A program made the translations under genes and the position numbers. A DNA stretch of 64,000 nucleotides from Nepenthes gracilis (Eukaryota > Streptophyta > Magnoliopsida > Caryophyllales > Nepenthaceae): the NCBI GenBank assembly GCA_033239525.1, contig BSYO01000016.1:5901045-5965044 (forward strand), given 5' to 3'. The notes under the pieces were generated by a model. That model saw only the letters and a list, made by a program, of their open reading frames with translations. It was not told the origin of the DNA and made no database searches. The number at the start of each line of letters is the position of its first letter. The stretch's first letter is position 1. This document shows, piece by piece, positions 21,965 to 32,366 of this stretch.

Positions 21965-23322
21965 CTAAAAATAATAAGAGTGAGTTACAAAACCCAGCAA
22001 AATACTCACATGCACAAAACAGAGAACATAAACATATATATACAAGTGAACATAATTTAGCATACGAAAATTATCTTGTCTTTTAGTTCGGATTCCTTAG
22101 TCTTTTTCTTCTTGTCTTGTCTGCTGAAAACTCATAAAAATCATTGAGAATTCTTATCATCTTTAGGGACCGGACGGGAGCAGACAATATCGAGGACGGG
22201 TTGTGTGTAACCCCACAACCTAAAGCCGTATCCCCTCATTATGCTCCCCAGGGCGGGAGGTAATGCCTTTAACCCGGCATATGGGGCCATAGTCCATAGT
22301 TCTTATGCCACCAGAAAGTCTCCTCCCGTGGCCTAGGAGGCAATCCTCGAGTGTCACTCCAATATCCTTCATCCATCTTTAACAGCAAGTTTAATAGAGA
22401 TTCGGTTCATAGTTCTTGTCCTTTAATGGCCATTCATCATAGTTCGGAAGTCGTAGAGTTCCACTTGCTGTCCGTATTACATGCATTTTCATATAGCCTT
22501 GTTCTTTACTTCCTTAAGCCGGAGTTCATTTCTTAAAAAAGGCGGAGTTCAAAATCTGAAGTTCTTTTTAAAGTCGGAGTTCATTTCTAAAATCCGAAGT
22601 TCTTAAAAACAAGAGTTCATTATTCATAAAGGCGAAATTCTTTTCAAAGCCGGAGTTCTTTTACATAAAAAGCCATAATTCCAAAAGCCGGAGTTCTTTT
22701 CAAAAGGGGGAGTTCTTACCCGAAGTTTTTAAAAGTTGGAGTTCCTTTAAATCTGGAGTTCTAAAAAAATCGGAGTACTTTTCTTTAAAATCCGGAGCTC
22801 CAAAACCGGAGTGATTTTTCTTTAAAATCCGGACTACTTCTTCATTAAAAGGACGGAGCTCTTTTTGTAAAATCTTTAAAATCTGGAGTGCTTCTTCATT
22901 AAAAGGACGGAACTCTTTTTGTAAAAAGGACGGAGTACTTTTCTTCAAAGGACGAAGCTCTTTTTCGTAAAAGGACGGAGTGCGTTTTCTTCACAAGGAC
23001 GGAGCTCTTTTCTGTAAAAGGACGGAGTACTTTTCTTCAAAAGACGGAGCTCTTTTTCTGTAAATAGGACGGAGTACTTTTCTTTAAATAACGGAGCTCT
23101 TTTCTGTAAATTCTCAGAGTTCATATAATTGGGCAGATAATCATACAAAACCGAACATCATAAAGTCTTTTCCTTAAACATCACTGCTCGACAAATAATC
23201 ATACTTTAAGCATCAAATATAAAAAAGAATAGAATCATCATATAAGTTCATATAATATCAAATATACTAGTATAGAAATCATGCAGAATCATGAACTTGA
23301 AAAACAGGGGTGAGTATCTTGC
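21965..23322 (-). other. Putative intra-LTR intron of LTR B (GC-AG)
   Basis: On the minus strand the donor region is cccag/gcaagatact, followed by sequence matching the LTR A and Y donors (ctgtttttcaagttcat). The acceptor region is ttgctgggttttgtaactcac, then cttattatttttag/atgacgaat, matching ttgctgagcctcggctcac...ccacag/atgaag in LTR Y. Length 1358 nt. Confidence 0.5.
22520..23110 (-). repeat. Degenerate array with CTCCG core (LTR B)
   Basis: Units of about 22-40 bp. On the + strand they read aaggacggagctctttt, aaagccggagttctttt or cggagtacttttctt. It is the reverse orientation of the LTR Y array (aactccgtccttt). It lies inside the putative intron. Confidence 0.8.
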
Positions 23323-24407
23323 CTGGGTTTCTTCTGCTTTGCCTTGATCTTTTGGCCTTCCTTTACTCTACTTTGCCTTGATCTTTTGGCCTTGTCCTTT
23401 CTTTACTCTACTTTGCCTAGAAACTCTAATGTGTGCCTCTTTCTCACAATTCTAGTTCTTATTTATAGACCTTGAGTCTGATGACAGTAATAAATGATTG
23501 GCCATCATTGATGATTGGCAGGGGGAATGTTTCTTATTTATGATTCTTCCTTATTAATGATTGGCAGATCCAAGGGGAATGTTTCATCATTTGACAAATC
23601 CAAGGGGAATGTTTCTTATTTATAATTCGCAGATCCAAGGGGAATGTTTCATCATTTATGGCGTTTACATTCCCACAGAGTTTATTAATTGCCAGTTAAC
23701 TTAACTTAATTAGATTTAGATTAAACACTATTAATTCCTGTTTATCTGAACTTAGTAGGATTTAACTTTCTTACATTAAATTCCAGGTTAATTGAACTTA
23801 GCAGGACTTAACTTTCTCATGTAATCACATTCTGGTCAACTATCGGCGTTGACTGGATTATTCCTACGCGATTTTCGATCAACACTTATTGACCGGATCA
23901 TCAACTTCGGCTTTTTTTCTACAATTCCACTTCAGCCTCAATCACCACAATGCTACTCCGACCTCCAATACACAAAGCCACTCTGGCCTTCAAGTCACTT
24001 CGACCTTACACTCATAAAAATGTACTCCGGCCTTCAATGGAACAAAATCGGATTTCCGAACATGTTCAAAGTCGGTTTCAATTTTCTTTCTTACAGTGGC
24101 TGGACTTGATTCTTAAGAATGAAGCCGGACTTGTTTTGCATCCAAGGAAATCCGGACTTCTTTTCATCAAGGAAATCCGGACTTCTTTGCCGGACTTGAT
24201 TTTCATCAAGGAAGTCCAGACTTCTTTGCCAAACTTGATTTTCATCATGGAATCCGGACTTCTTTTTCATCAAGTAAGGGCCGAACTTGATTTCATCTTA
24301 AGGTCGATCTATCTTTCTTATTACATTTTCTGGTCAACTAGCGTTGACTGAATTATAAGGATTTGATGACTGAAAATTTTCTATGTTCAAAAATCTGGGT
24401 CGTTACA

Positions 24408-24960
24408 AGAATTTCCTAATATGTAGAGAAAACCAGTGACTTACCAAAAGAAAAAAAAAGTAGAGAAAACTAGTGTTGGACTATCCATTAATAGGATTAT
24501 TTGCCCAATCAAAATCAAATTAAATCCACAATTCCAATGAAGAATGAAAGAAAAAAATAAACTTCATGGAATAAGGTGTCATTCACAGAATAGAGAATGC
24601 GAAGATCAGTGATATAGTGATCAAAATAATGAGCCAACATAAATTGTGCAGTCAAATGTGTAACAAAGATAATATCAGACTAGGTAATAGTGAGGTATAT
24701 GAGGCATATAACCACCTAATAATGAAGAGTAACATCTGAAAGTAGCTCGATATAATACAGTCTGACATTAGTCTCAAGAAGACTATTAACTACCTTACAA
24801 TCAATGAGACCAATACAAGAAATAAGATTAGAGGCATAATTTTCTTATGTCAAATGATAGCCTCAATAGTGGGAGGCACCTCAAGCCCGACAAAGTAGCA
24901 AAGGAAGCCAAGATTGTTCATTTCAAAGTGATGTCCCACACTAACAATAATAATTACATA
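24408..24960 (-). pseudogene. Copia-3 reverse transcriptase end and RNase H start
   Basis: The minus-strand reading from 24960 has HHFEMNNLGFLCYFVGLEV, then degraded PLILFLVLVSLIV and YASYTSLLPSL (the YLTVTRPDI region). The RNase H start FDFDWANNPI and YILGNS follow down to 24408. This is the standard copia order. Several stops are present. A 21-nt LINE insertion (24439-24459) lies within it. Confidence 0.8.
24423..24475 (+). mobile_element. Extremely 5'-truncated LINE insertion with 16-bp TSD
   Basis: gtagagaaaaccagtg (24423-24438) and gtagagaaaactagtg (24460-24475) flank acttaccaaaagaaaaaaaaa (24439-24459). The insert consists only of the LINE 3' tail and poly-A. Removing the insert and one TSD copy restores the copia RNase H reading around NTSFLYILGNS. 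Confidence 0.8.
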
Positions 24961-26511
24961 AATATATCAGTTAACTTAAATTAGAAAGTATTAATTTTTA
25001 AACTTAGATAGGATTATATATACTAATGTCCTAAATTATAAAATATTAATTTTCTAATTTAAGAAGGACTATCTAATGCGAGCTAAAAATTTTTATAATT
25101 TTTCTTAATTTGGAAGAATTTTTCAAATAAAACTTACTTGTACATCGTACGTATTTTTCGTTGCATTGTTCCACGTAATTGTTTCCCCTTATTGGAGGGA
25201 AAGAAATGGGTTTTCTCCTAACAACCAATAGTATTAAAAGTGATTGAATTAGCTGTAATAGATTTGTTAGATGGTGTGTGAACGGAACATGATGCTTTTT
25301 GCGTGGCAGACCATCATCAGATATATCACAAAGTTTGCTGGTAGCGTACTTTGTCTCGAATGTTATCGAATGATGCATATTGTCTAGCAACACCATGATC
25401 CTCCTCCCAAAGTTCTGATTTAGGTGAAAAGGACCAACCTTGTGCACATCATGCATGACGCTGCCCATTATTGGGGGTTGTTTTATGAGCACTAAAGAGA
25501 GTTATTATATACCATCATATCACTATAGTTTAATGAAGCTATTTTTTCTAAGATGAATTCATGGCCATTAAATTATAATCAAATAAAAAAAAGCTATTAT
25601 TTTTCACACATTCTCTAATGGGATTTCTTTAATGCCAAGGGGAAATTATTGGGGCTTCAGACATTGCAGCAAGAGTACAAAGAAAGAAGATGGAAACGTC
25701 TAGACAGGGCCAAAGGGGACCCTTCTTTTCTCATCGTCCTCTTAAAATACAAGTTATTTGGTATCAGATGATGTATGACAGCCAAGCCAATTGCGTAGGT
25801 ATAAAAAATGGAGAGACATTTGTAGTGGCGAAGTGCTGGTTTCCAATTCAAATCTTCTCTTTCCCTTCCAATCACTTTAATTAATTCGATTAGTTGGCAA
25901 AATGTCACCCCCAGCTGGACATTTCCGCAGATATTTGTTCCCACTCTTGCTGTCTCTTTGTGCCTCCATTATTTTATTTATTAATGATAGATAGTATTTT
26001 AGTTGGTTAGGTGGCTTTGACTAGGAATGCTCTACAAAAACTCTGGAAAATGATTAATAAATGAATGCTTTTCCCAAATTTGTACCTTGTAGAACTTGTT
26101 ACTGTGTTGATGTCTTTCATGTGGCTTTGGTCAGGCTTTAGTGGGACTGATATTTAGGAGTCAGTTTATGTTTTTAATGAGTGGTGATAAACCAACCATG
26201 TTGTTCATTGGCCGATATGGCCCACAGTGAACATATTAGGCCATATTAGGCATGACTCAATATTCTGTACTGTATTATAATGTCTTTTGATAGATTTTAT
26301 GTTGAGTCTGTACTATAATACTATTTTCTTAAAAATATATATAAATATTGCCATCCTCATTCATTTTCTCTTCTCTAAAATTTTCTTCACACTCTCATTT
26401 TCAATTTTCTAATTTTGTGTGGTTTAATATTTAAGTAATTATTTTTCTTTGTAAAAATATTTACTTTTTTTTGTCTTAATTTTATATAATTACTGATTAA
26501 TTTTGTATAAT
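24961..26511. other. Unassigned AT-rich region with one 139-codon minus frame
   Basis: A minus-strand frame runs 25492-25073 (starts MLIKQPPIMGSVMHDVHKVG). It is uninterrupted but matches no domain I recognise; it could be an uncharacterised copia segment or chance. The stretch 25640-25980 has mixed composition and no coding assignment. The last 500 nt are strongly AT-rich up to the Tat element. Confidence 0.35.
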
Positions 26512-26516
26512 AAACT

Positions 26517-27665
26517 TGATGCATATCTGGATCTGACTTCGAACAGATTTGAATTCGTCTGGATAGCTTGACTGGCTCCGTTCACTGAGTCTGAATCCTA
26601 CACACCACTAAAATAAACAAGAGGTCAGTGTGTCGGCGGGAGGTTGTCCCACCGAAAATATTCCGACGCTCAAATCAGTCAAAAGCCTTCGAAGCAAATA
26701 AGGTAAGCTGATAAAGTAATGGAGAGAGAGAGAGAGTAAGATGGTCGGGAGTGTTGGTCCGTTGAGAATGCGAGTTCTTACTTCCTGCTCACAGAGAGCG
26801 TATGGAAGGGGCGTCCCGAAAGCGTGGAAGCTTTAGGGAACAATTCTCAGAAAGTCGAAAAGGTCTCTTGAAATCTGGAGGCCTTTGGTGGGATTGAGGA
26901 TGAATGCTCGTGTAGAGAGAAAAAGAAGATGAGCCTCTGTTCAAGCTCTATAAGCGTTCGTGGGTGAGACTGTAGGAATCTTTCAGGAAGCTCGTTCCCA
27001 GTGTTCTCAGGAAGACAAGTTAGAGGGTGAGTAAGAGAGCTTCTGGTTTTGTGTAAACTTGTGTGTTCGTTCATGAGCCTGTGTCTGAGAATGCGTATGA
27101 GTTTGCGTATGTGAGCATGTGTCTTCTAGAACGAAGACTTCAAACTTTTATGGACAGCAGGAGAGCCACCTCCTCTGGGCAAGGTGGCGTATTCTTCCTG
27201 GACTGGCAATGGCAGCTTTGTCAGAGTTGGTGGGCTTGACAGGCGTGATTTGATGGATTCTTTTTCCTCTAAACAGTGCAACGGATATTCAGATCATCTC
27301 ATACTTTTGTGACCGTTTTGTTAGTGCTGAGTTTATTGCCGCCTTTTGGGAGAAGATCAGCTTTTAGGAAAGCGGGTGATCATGATAGGATCGTTGCTTT
27401 TCGTGCATGTGTTAACCTGCCAATTTGGGCTTGGGCCGTAGCAAGGTTAACACCTTTTTGGGCCTGTTGCTACAGTACATCCAGTCAACACTCGAGTTAA
27501 CCGTCTGTATGCAAGTTGGCCGCTAGTTGGTGTCCCGACGGTCAACGCTGGCGTTACCGTCTTGGGCCTTCACCTCCTGTTGGGCCGTTATTTGAGTTGA
27601 CCGTCCAGCAGGCCATTTGAGCCTTCTTTGACCGTGTGCCAGCCTATATTATGATTTACCCATCA
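26517..27665 (-). repeat. 3' LTR of the Tat element
   Basis: 1149 bp with inverted ends tgatg and catca. It pairs with 36046-37199 over its whole length. It contains a ga-rich run (26719-26736) and several gttgaccgtc blocks near 27480-27630. Confidence 0.9.
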
Positions 27666-27780
27666 CTAGCCCTCCATGTCGGTAACTAGAATTTTGGCTT
27701 CCGATATGTTCATGATGGGATGCCCCTCACTGTCCTTCATCGTTTGAGGATCTCAGAGGACTCTATGAAAGGCGGAGAGG

Positions 27781-27905
27781 GAAGTTGACAGGAGCCGTTG
27801 ACCGTCTTTGGTCAGTTTCAAAAAAGAAAGTTGACCGGAGCTGTTGACCGTCTTTAGTCAGTTCTGGAGAAGAAAGCTGACCGGAGCTGTTGACCGTCTT
27901 TGGCA
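27781..27905. repeat. Tandem repeat of a ~46-bp unit inside the Tat element
   Basis: Nearly three copies of gaaagttgaccggagctg followed by ttgaccgtctttggtcag, starting at 27781, 27826 and 27872. It lies between the 3' LTR and the antisense ORF. The ttgaccgtc core also recurs in the LTR. Confidence 0.75.
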
Positions 27906-28196
27906 AGAATCCGGAAGACTTTCTGCGAGCCCTAATTGACGCGTGGCCATTAGCCAGCTTGTCAGGTCAAAAGTAGACACGCGTCTTCTTTTGGTTGGGA
28001 GGATATTCAGGCCATTAATGCGTTAAAGATTTTGCCTTTTGAAGGGTCAATTAGGGAGGCGACACGTGGCAGGGAATGATGGTGTCCTTTCTGAGGCGGT
28101 TTAAGGCTTTTCACACTTCGCCATTTAAGTTTCCCTCCTCGTTTTGAATATTCTCTCACGCCTCCTTACTTCATCTTCTTTGTCATCGACTTTCCT

Positions 28197-29738
28197 TTGT
28201 TCCTCAAAGAAACCCTAGCCTTTCTGTTAGCCATGGCCTTCGTCGCCGACATCGCCTTTGTCCTTCAAGAGGGTGACGTGAAAGCATTGTGCATTGAGTT
28301 CAATATCCCTAAGGGCACTGCGTGGAGGGTCCCGGGCAAGGATGACAGGGCCTTCTCTCCACCAGCAGGGCACGTAACGATATACGAGGCCCACCTGAGG
28401 AGCAGCCTTCGTCTTCCTCTGCCGGATGACTTGCGGTCGATCCTGTAAGCCCTATGAGTCCCAATTGCCCAACTTCATGCCAACGCCATACAGTACATCT
28501 GCACCCTCTGTATTTTTCTTCGCAAGCACTCTAGGAGGTTCATGATGCCGATGGTGAAGGGGCTCTTTAAAATAAATCAGGGAGGCAAATAGATTTCACT
28601 TGTCCCTCGTCTTGGCCTTAAAATAAATATGGCCATTTATGATTCGCTCAACAACTAGAAGAACCGGTTCTTTTTTGTTAACATGGCGGAGTGTTGGCCC
28701 CTTGCGAGGGACTGGGGCCAGGTGCTGGATGTGTACACTGCGACGCCGGGATGCCGTCTATGGTGGAGACGGCGTCCTTGGAGTGGTTGACCAAATTGGT
28801 CAATAACCACCTTTCGGATTTTAAACGGGATTTTTTGATCTCTAGGGTAGAGACCAAGAAGGTGAACTGGGGACCGCCTTCCCTGGTTCAAAAACTTAGG
28901 CCGCAAGCGACGATGGTGTGGCCGGAGGACTCGAGGGGGCTTGCTTATCCATCCCCGCCCCTCAGATGAAGACTTTATCGGTCTTCGGCCTAAGAGGATG
29001 GTGTTGGAGACACCTTCCTCGTCGTCATCGGGCCCCGATTACGTCGCCGTCGGGTTCAGCAGCGGCTCCGGCAGTACCACACGAATGGAGGTTAGGCTTG
29101 AGAGGCCTAGAGGAGAGTTTGGGGGGTATAATTCTTTGCGATGGCTTCTGCATACTTCCCCCTTTCAAGATTTCTAACTTGTTCTTCATTTGTCTTTTGT
29201 GCAGAAGTCGAAGGTGGTTGCTGCCATCATCAAGGTGATGGACCAGCAAGACCGGGTGATCACCGATAGGGAGGCGGAGATCTCCTGGCTGGATGCTAAG
29301 TTGGCTGCACCGTGAGGAGACTGCTACCTCGAGACTATCCTGGCGGGTGTTAAAGCGGAGAATGCCAACTTGAAGGCTGAGGTTGCGAACTTAAAGGCTA
29401 AGGTTGCCCGTTCGAAGGAAGAGAGCGATCAAGCCAAAGTGCGCATTGATCAACTTGCTGGGCGGGTAGCAACCTTGGAGAACAACTTGAGCCTCCGCAT
29501 CCGCCCCCACAAGGTCGAGAGTATGATGTATGCACGGATGTTGGAAGGGGTCAACGTCAGCTGGTGCATTGTGCGGTTGGTCGATTCCGACTTCCTTGTT
29601 GACCTCATCAATCTATCCAACAGAGCGGCGCAGCGTAGAGACAGCCTCGTGACAGTCAAAGGCCTCTGCCGCCCTCCTAGCTCTTATGTTGTTCGTTTTG
29701 GGACCTCCCTTGTAATTATGTACATTTGTATTTTGTAA
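28197..29738 (+). pseudogene. Antisense ORF of the Tat element (putative gypsy-type transposon protein family)
   Basis: Runs opposite to gag-pol. The N-terminal part (to 28446) contains TIYEAHLRSSLRLPLP, the signature of the plant family annotated as putative gypsy type transposon (Transposase_28). Two in-frame stops (28446, 28455) follow, after which homology continues (LHANAIQYICTL, FLRKHSRRFM). The C-terminal part, 29213-29738, is a coiled coil with lysine-rich heptads (NLKAEVANLKAKV) and a short tail. Such ORFs are known in Tat elements and their role is not established. The stops mark this copy as dead. It is a transposon gene, not a host gene. Confidence 0.75.
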
Positions 29739-30078
29739 CACATTTGGAAGCAATAAAATACAAATTTTTCAACTTCGTGTCCATTTCTCTTTATTGCCTT
29801 TGTGTTTGTATTTCTGATGCAATGGACGGCCAACTTAGTTGGCCGGCTGCCATTATTGTGCTGCCTAAGGAGTGAAGTCCTTAGGCTTTTGTAGGCTGTT
29901 GTGTTAACCAACCTAGTAGCGGTGACTTGTGAATGAAGCCTGGTGGCGCTGCCCAAGTGCTGACTTGGGCGGCCAGCATTGGAGAAGGATTCTTCTCCCT
30001 TCGGCTATCATTGATTGATCACCCTATCTCCTCGTAGAGAAGGTTGTTGCGTATGTTGCGTAAGTCCCCTAAGATTTT

Positions 30079-30318
30079 GACCGCTATCGGACCACTTGGC
30101 TGACCAAGATTTAGATCTAGCAACTTACAGGCTACTTGGATGACCAGGGTTTAAATACGACCGCTAATGGGCCGTTCGGATGACCGAGGTTCACATTAGA
30201 CTACTTACGGGCCACCTAGATGATCAGAGTTTAAATACGACCGCTAATGGGCCGCTCGGATGACCGAGGTTCAAGTTCGACCACTTACGGACCGCCTGAA
30301 TGACCAGGATTTATTAAC
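30079..30318. repeat. 40-bp minisatellite, six copies, with an 80-bp dimer pattern
   Basis: Units start at 30079, 30120, 30159, 30199, 30239 and 30279, of the form gaccgctaatgggccg...gatgaccgaggtt. From 30159 they alternate between a gaccgctaatggg type and a gac(t/c)acttacgg type, giving an 80-bp higher-order unit. It lies downstream of pol in the 3' untranslated region, the place where Tat elements are known to carry variable tandem repeats. Confidence 0.85.
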
Positions 30319-30499
30319 AGAGGGTAAGTACCCTCCTGACTTAGGCGCAGTCTAGGTCGGGTAACCTGAAAAGAAAACACACACATATATATATATGCAT
30401 GCACACAGGAGGGGAAGGCAGTATGCTAAGTAAACACTCATTTTGGCAAATTAAAACAAGCAAGCGAATGCGCACACACTCAATAATGCAAATACGCAC

Positions 30500-31460
30500 T
30501 GTTGCCTTCTACTGGAAGTAGCATCTGAGGTGGCTCGCATTCTACGTTCGCAAAACCAACTTTCCGTCCTGGCTCTAGAGTTTGTAGGCTCCGTTTCGCA
30601 GGACGGCGGAGACAAGGACAGGCCCTTCCCAATTAGGGGAGAGCTTATTGTGGCCAGCCAGCTTGCCCATGGCTTCGACGCCTCGTAGGACCAGGTCTCC
30701 AACATCGAATCATTGTGCCTTGACCTTTTTATTGTAGTATCAGGTGATTCGATATTGGTAGGCCGCTGTCCGCACTCTGGCTGTGTCGTGGGCTTCCTTT
30801 AACAAGTCTAGGTGCTCCTTGATTTTTTGGGAGTTAGCCTGCGGGTTGAAGGATTCTACCCTAAGACTTGGGAGCCCGATTTCGATCGGGATTACCGCTT
30901 CAGTCCTGTAATATAGGCTGAAGGGCGTCTCGGGCATTGGTTCCTTTGGGGTTGTCCGGTAAGACCAGAGAACAAAGGGGAGCTCGTCTATCGAGGAACC
31001 CCCTACGTCATCCAGCTTAGTTTTTAACCCGTGGAATAGCGTTCGGTTCATGACCTCCACCTGTCCATTCGCTTGGGGGTATGCCACCGAAGTGTGGACC
31101 AGCTTGACGCCAAGGCTGGCGCAATATTTAGTGAAGCGTTTCCCCGAGAATTGGGTCTCGTTGTAGATCACAACAACCTCAGGGATGCCGAATCTACAAA
31201 TGATGTTCTGGCGAAGGAATTTCAGGGCATTGTGCTCCATAATCTTTGCCAGTGGGATGGCCTCGACCCACTTGGTGAAGTAATCGATACCCACGATGAC
31301 AAACTTTCTTTAACCCGTGGAAATGGAAAATGGGCCGAGAATATCGAGCCCCTATTGCGTGAAGGGCTAAGGGACCTGAAGAGTCTTTAGGTCCGTGGAT
31401 GGCTGGCGGTGAAGGTTACGTGAAGCTGGCAGCTTTCACATTTCTTCACAAACTCAAGGG
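30500..31460 (-). pseudogene. Tat integrase
   Basis: The minus-strand reading begins with a degraded zinc-binding segment near 31540-31430 (GSHICG, KKCESCQL). The core follows (GIDYFTKWVEAI near 31290, VVIYNETQF near 31175, YPQANGQVEVMNRTL near 31080). The C-terminal part is FDVGDLVL, GKLAGHNKLSPNWEGP and ASHLRCYF down to ~30500. The second catalytic Asp of the usual SDNGTQF motif is Tyr here, and stops interrupt the C-terminal domain, so it is inactive. Confidence 0.85.
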
Positions 31461-31740
31461 CGTCCTTTTTCATCAAGGGCCAGTAAGTAGCCCGGCACAT
31501 AATCTTGAAGGCTAGGTTTTTTCCACAAATGTGCGATCCGCAGATCCCGAGGAGGATTTCGCCTAAAGCATAATCAGCCTCTTCGGGAGTTAGGCACTAG
31601 AGGTATGGGGTTGAGTAGCCACGACGATATAGCCGTCCGTCAACCACAGCATACCAGCCGATCGTCGTCCTGATTCGCTTAGCCTTCTGTGCGTCCTCTG
31701 GCAACGATCTGTCTGCCAGATAACTAAGGTAAGGCGTCAT

Positions 31741-32280
31741 CTAGTTTTTTGCTTTAGAAATCTGCATTGCCTCCTGTTTCTCTATGTTGTGAGCGTTCAG
31801 GATTTTCCTCATGTCTCTCGAGTACTGTTCCAGATGTTCGGCTGCAGCGGCTTTAACCAGCTGGTCTACTTTCCCATTTTCAGTTCTGGGAACATGAATC
31901 AAGGTTAGTTTGTCGAAACCCTGTGCGGTCTCCCTTGCCTTTGCCAAGTATTTGGCCAGGTGAGGGTTGTTTACCTCAAAGTTTCCGTTAACCTAGTTAA
32001 CGATTAGTTCAGAGTCGTTGTAGACTGCCAATCTCTTGGCAGAGCATTGCTTAGCTAACCGTAATCCGGCTAACGGGGCCTTGTACTCGGCAACGTTGTT
32101 GGTTGCTGGGAAATTGAACCTGAGGGAGTATTTCACCTCAAACCCGTCGGGGGTCATAAGGACTACTTCAGCGCCACTGCCAGTGTGCGTAGACGTTCCG
32201 TCCATATGGAGTATCCATTCTGAAATTTTGTAAGGCAGTTCCACACTTTCTGCGGGCTGCTCCTCGAGAATTAGGGTCAT
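31741..32280 (-). pseudogene. Tat second RNase H-like domain
   Basis: The minus-strand reading has WILHMDGTSTHTGSGAEVVL, ATNNVAEYKAPLAGL and AVYNDSELIVN. After a stop at about 31993 it continues as LTLIHVPRTENGKVDQLVK. The DG, AE and ND positions correspond to the acidic residues of RNase H folds; the motifs fit the extra plant-type RNase H that follows pol in the Tat lineage. One internal stop. Confidence 0.8.
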
Positions 32281-32366
32281 AGTTTCAACAATAAAGTCAG
32301 CCAGAGCTGCGCCTTTACAGCAAGTGTGGGCCGAAATTTGATGTCGAACTCGCCCAACTCGATAGC

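Larger units (their letters stand above)
21569..24407 (-). mobile_element. LTR B: large gypsy-type solo LTR in copia-3 RNase H
   Basis: 2839 bp. On the minus strand it starts TGTAACGACCC (24407) and ends CAGGCCGTCACA (21569). Flanks agaac (21564-21568) and agaat (24408-24412) differ at one base. The copia reading LGNS stops at 24408 and continues at 21568. Inside (minus strand): U3 repeats with CCGGACTT cores 24290-24110, TATA near 23465, donor-like CCCAG/GCAAGAT 23323/23322, arrays 23110-22520, acceptor-like TTTTTAG 21965. LTR Z at 63784 starts with the same TGTAACGACCC. Confidence 0.8.

Noticed and set aside
28197..28448. Host gene on the + strand
   Set aside because: It is the antisense ORF of the Tat element by position and family signature, and it lies between the element's pol and 3' LTR.
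30079..30318. CRISPR or centromeric satellite
   Set aside because: Only six contiguous 40-bp units inside the Tat 3' region; no spacers and no long array.
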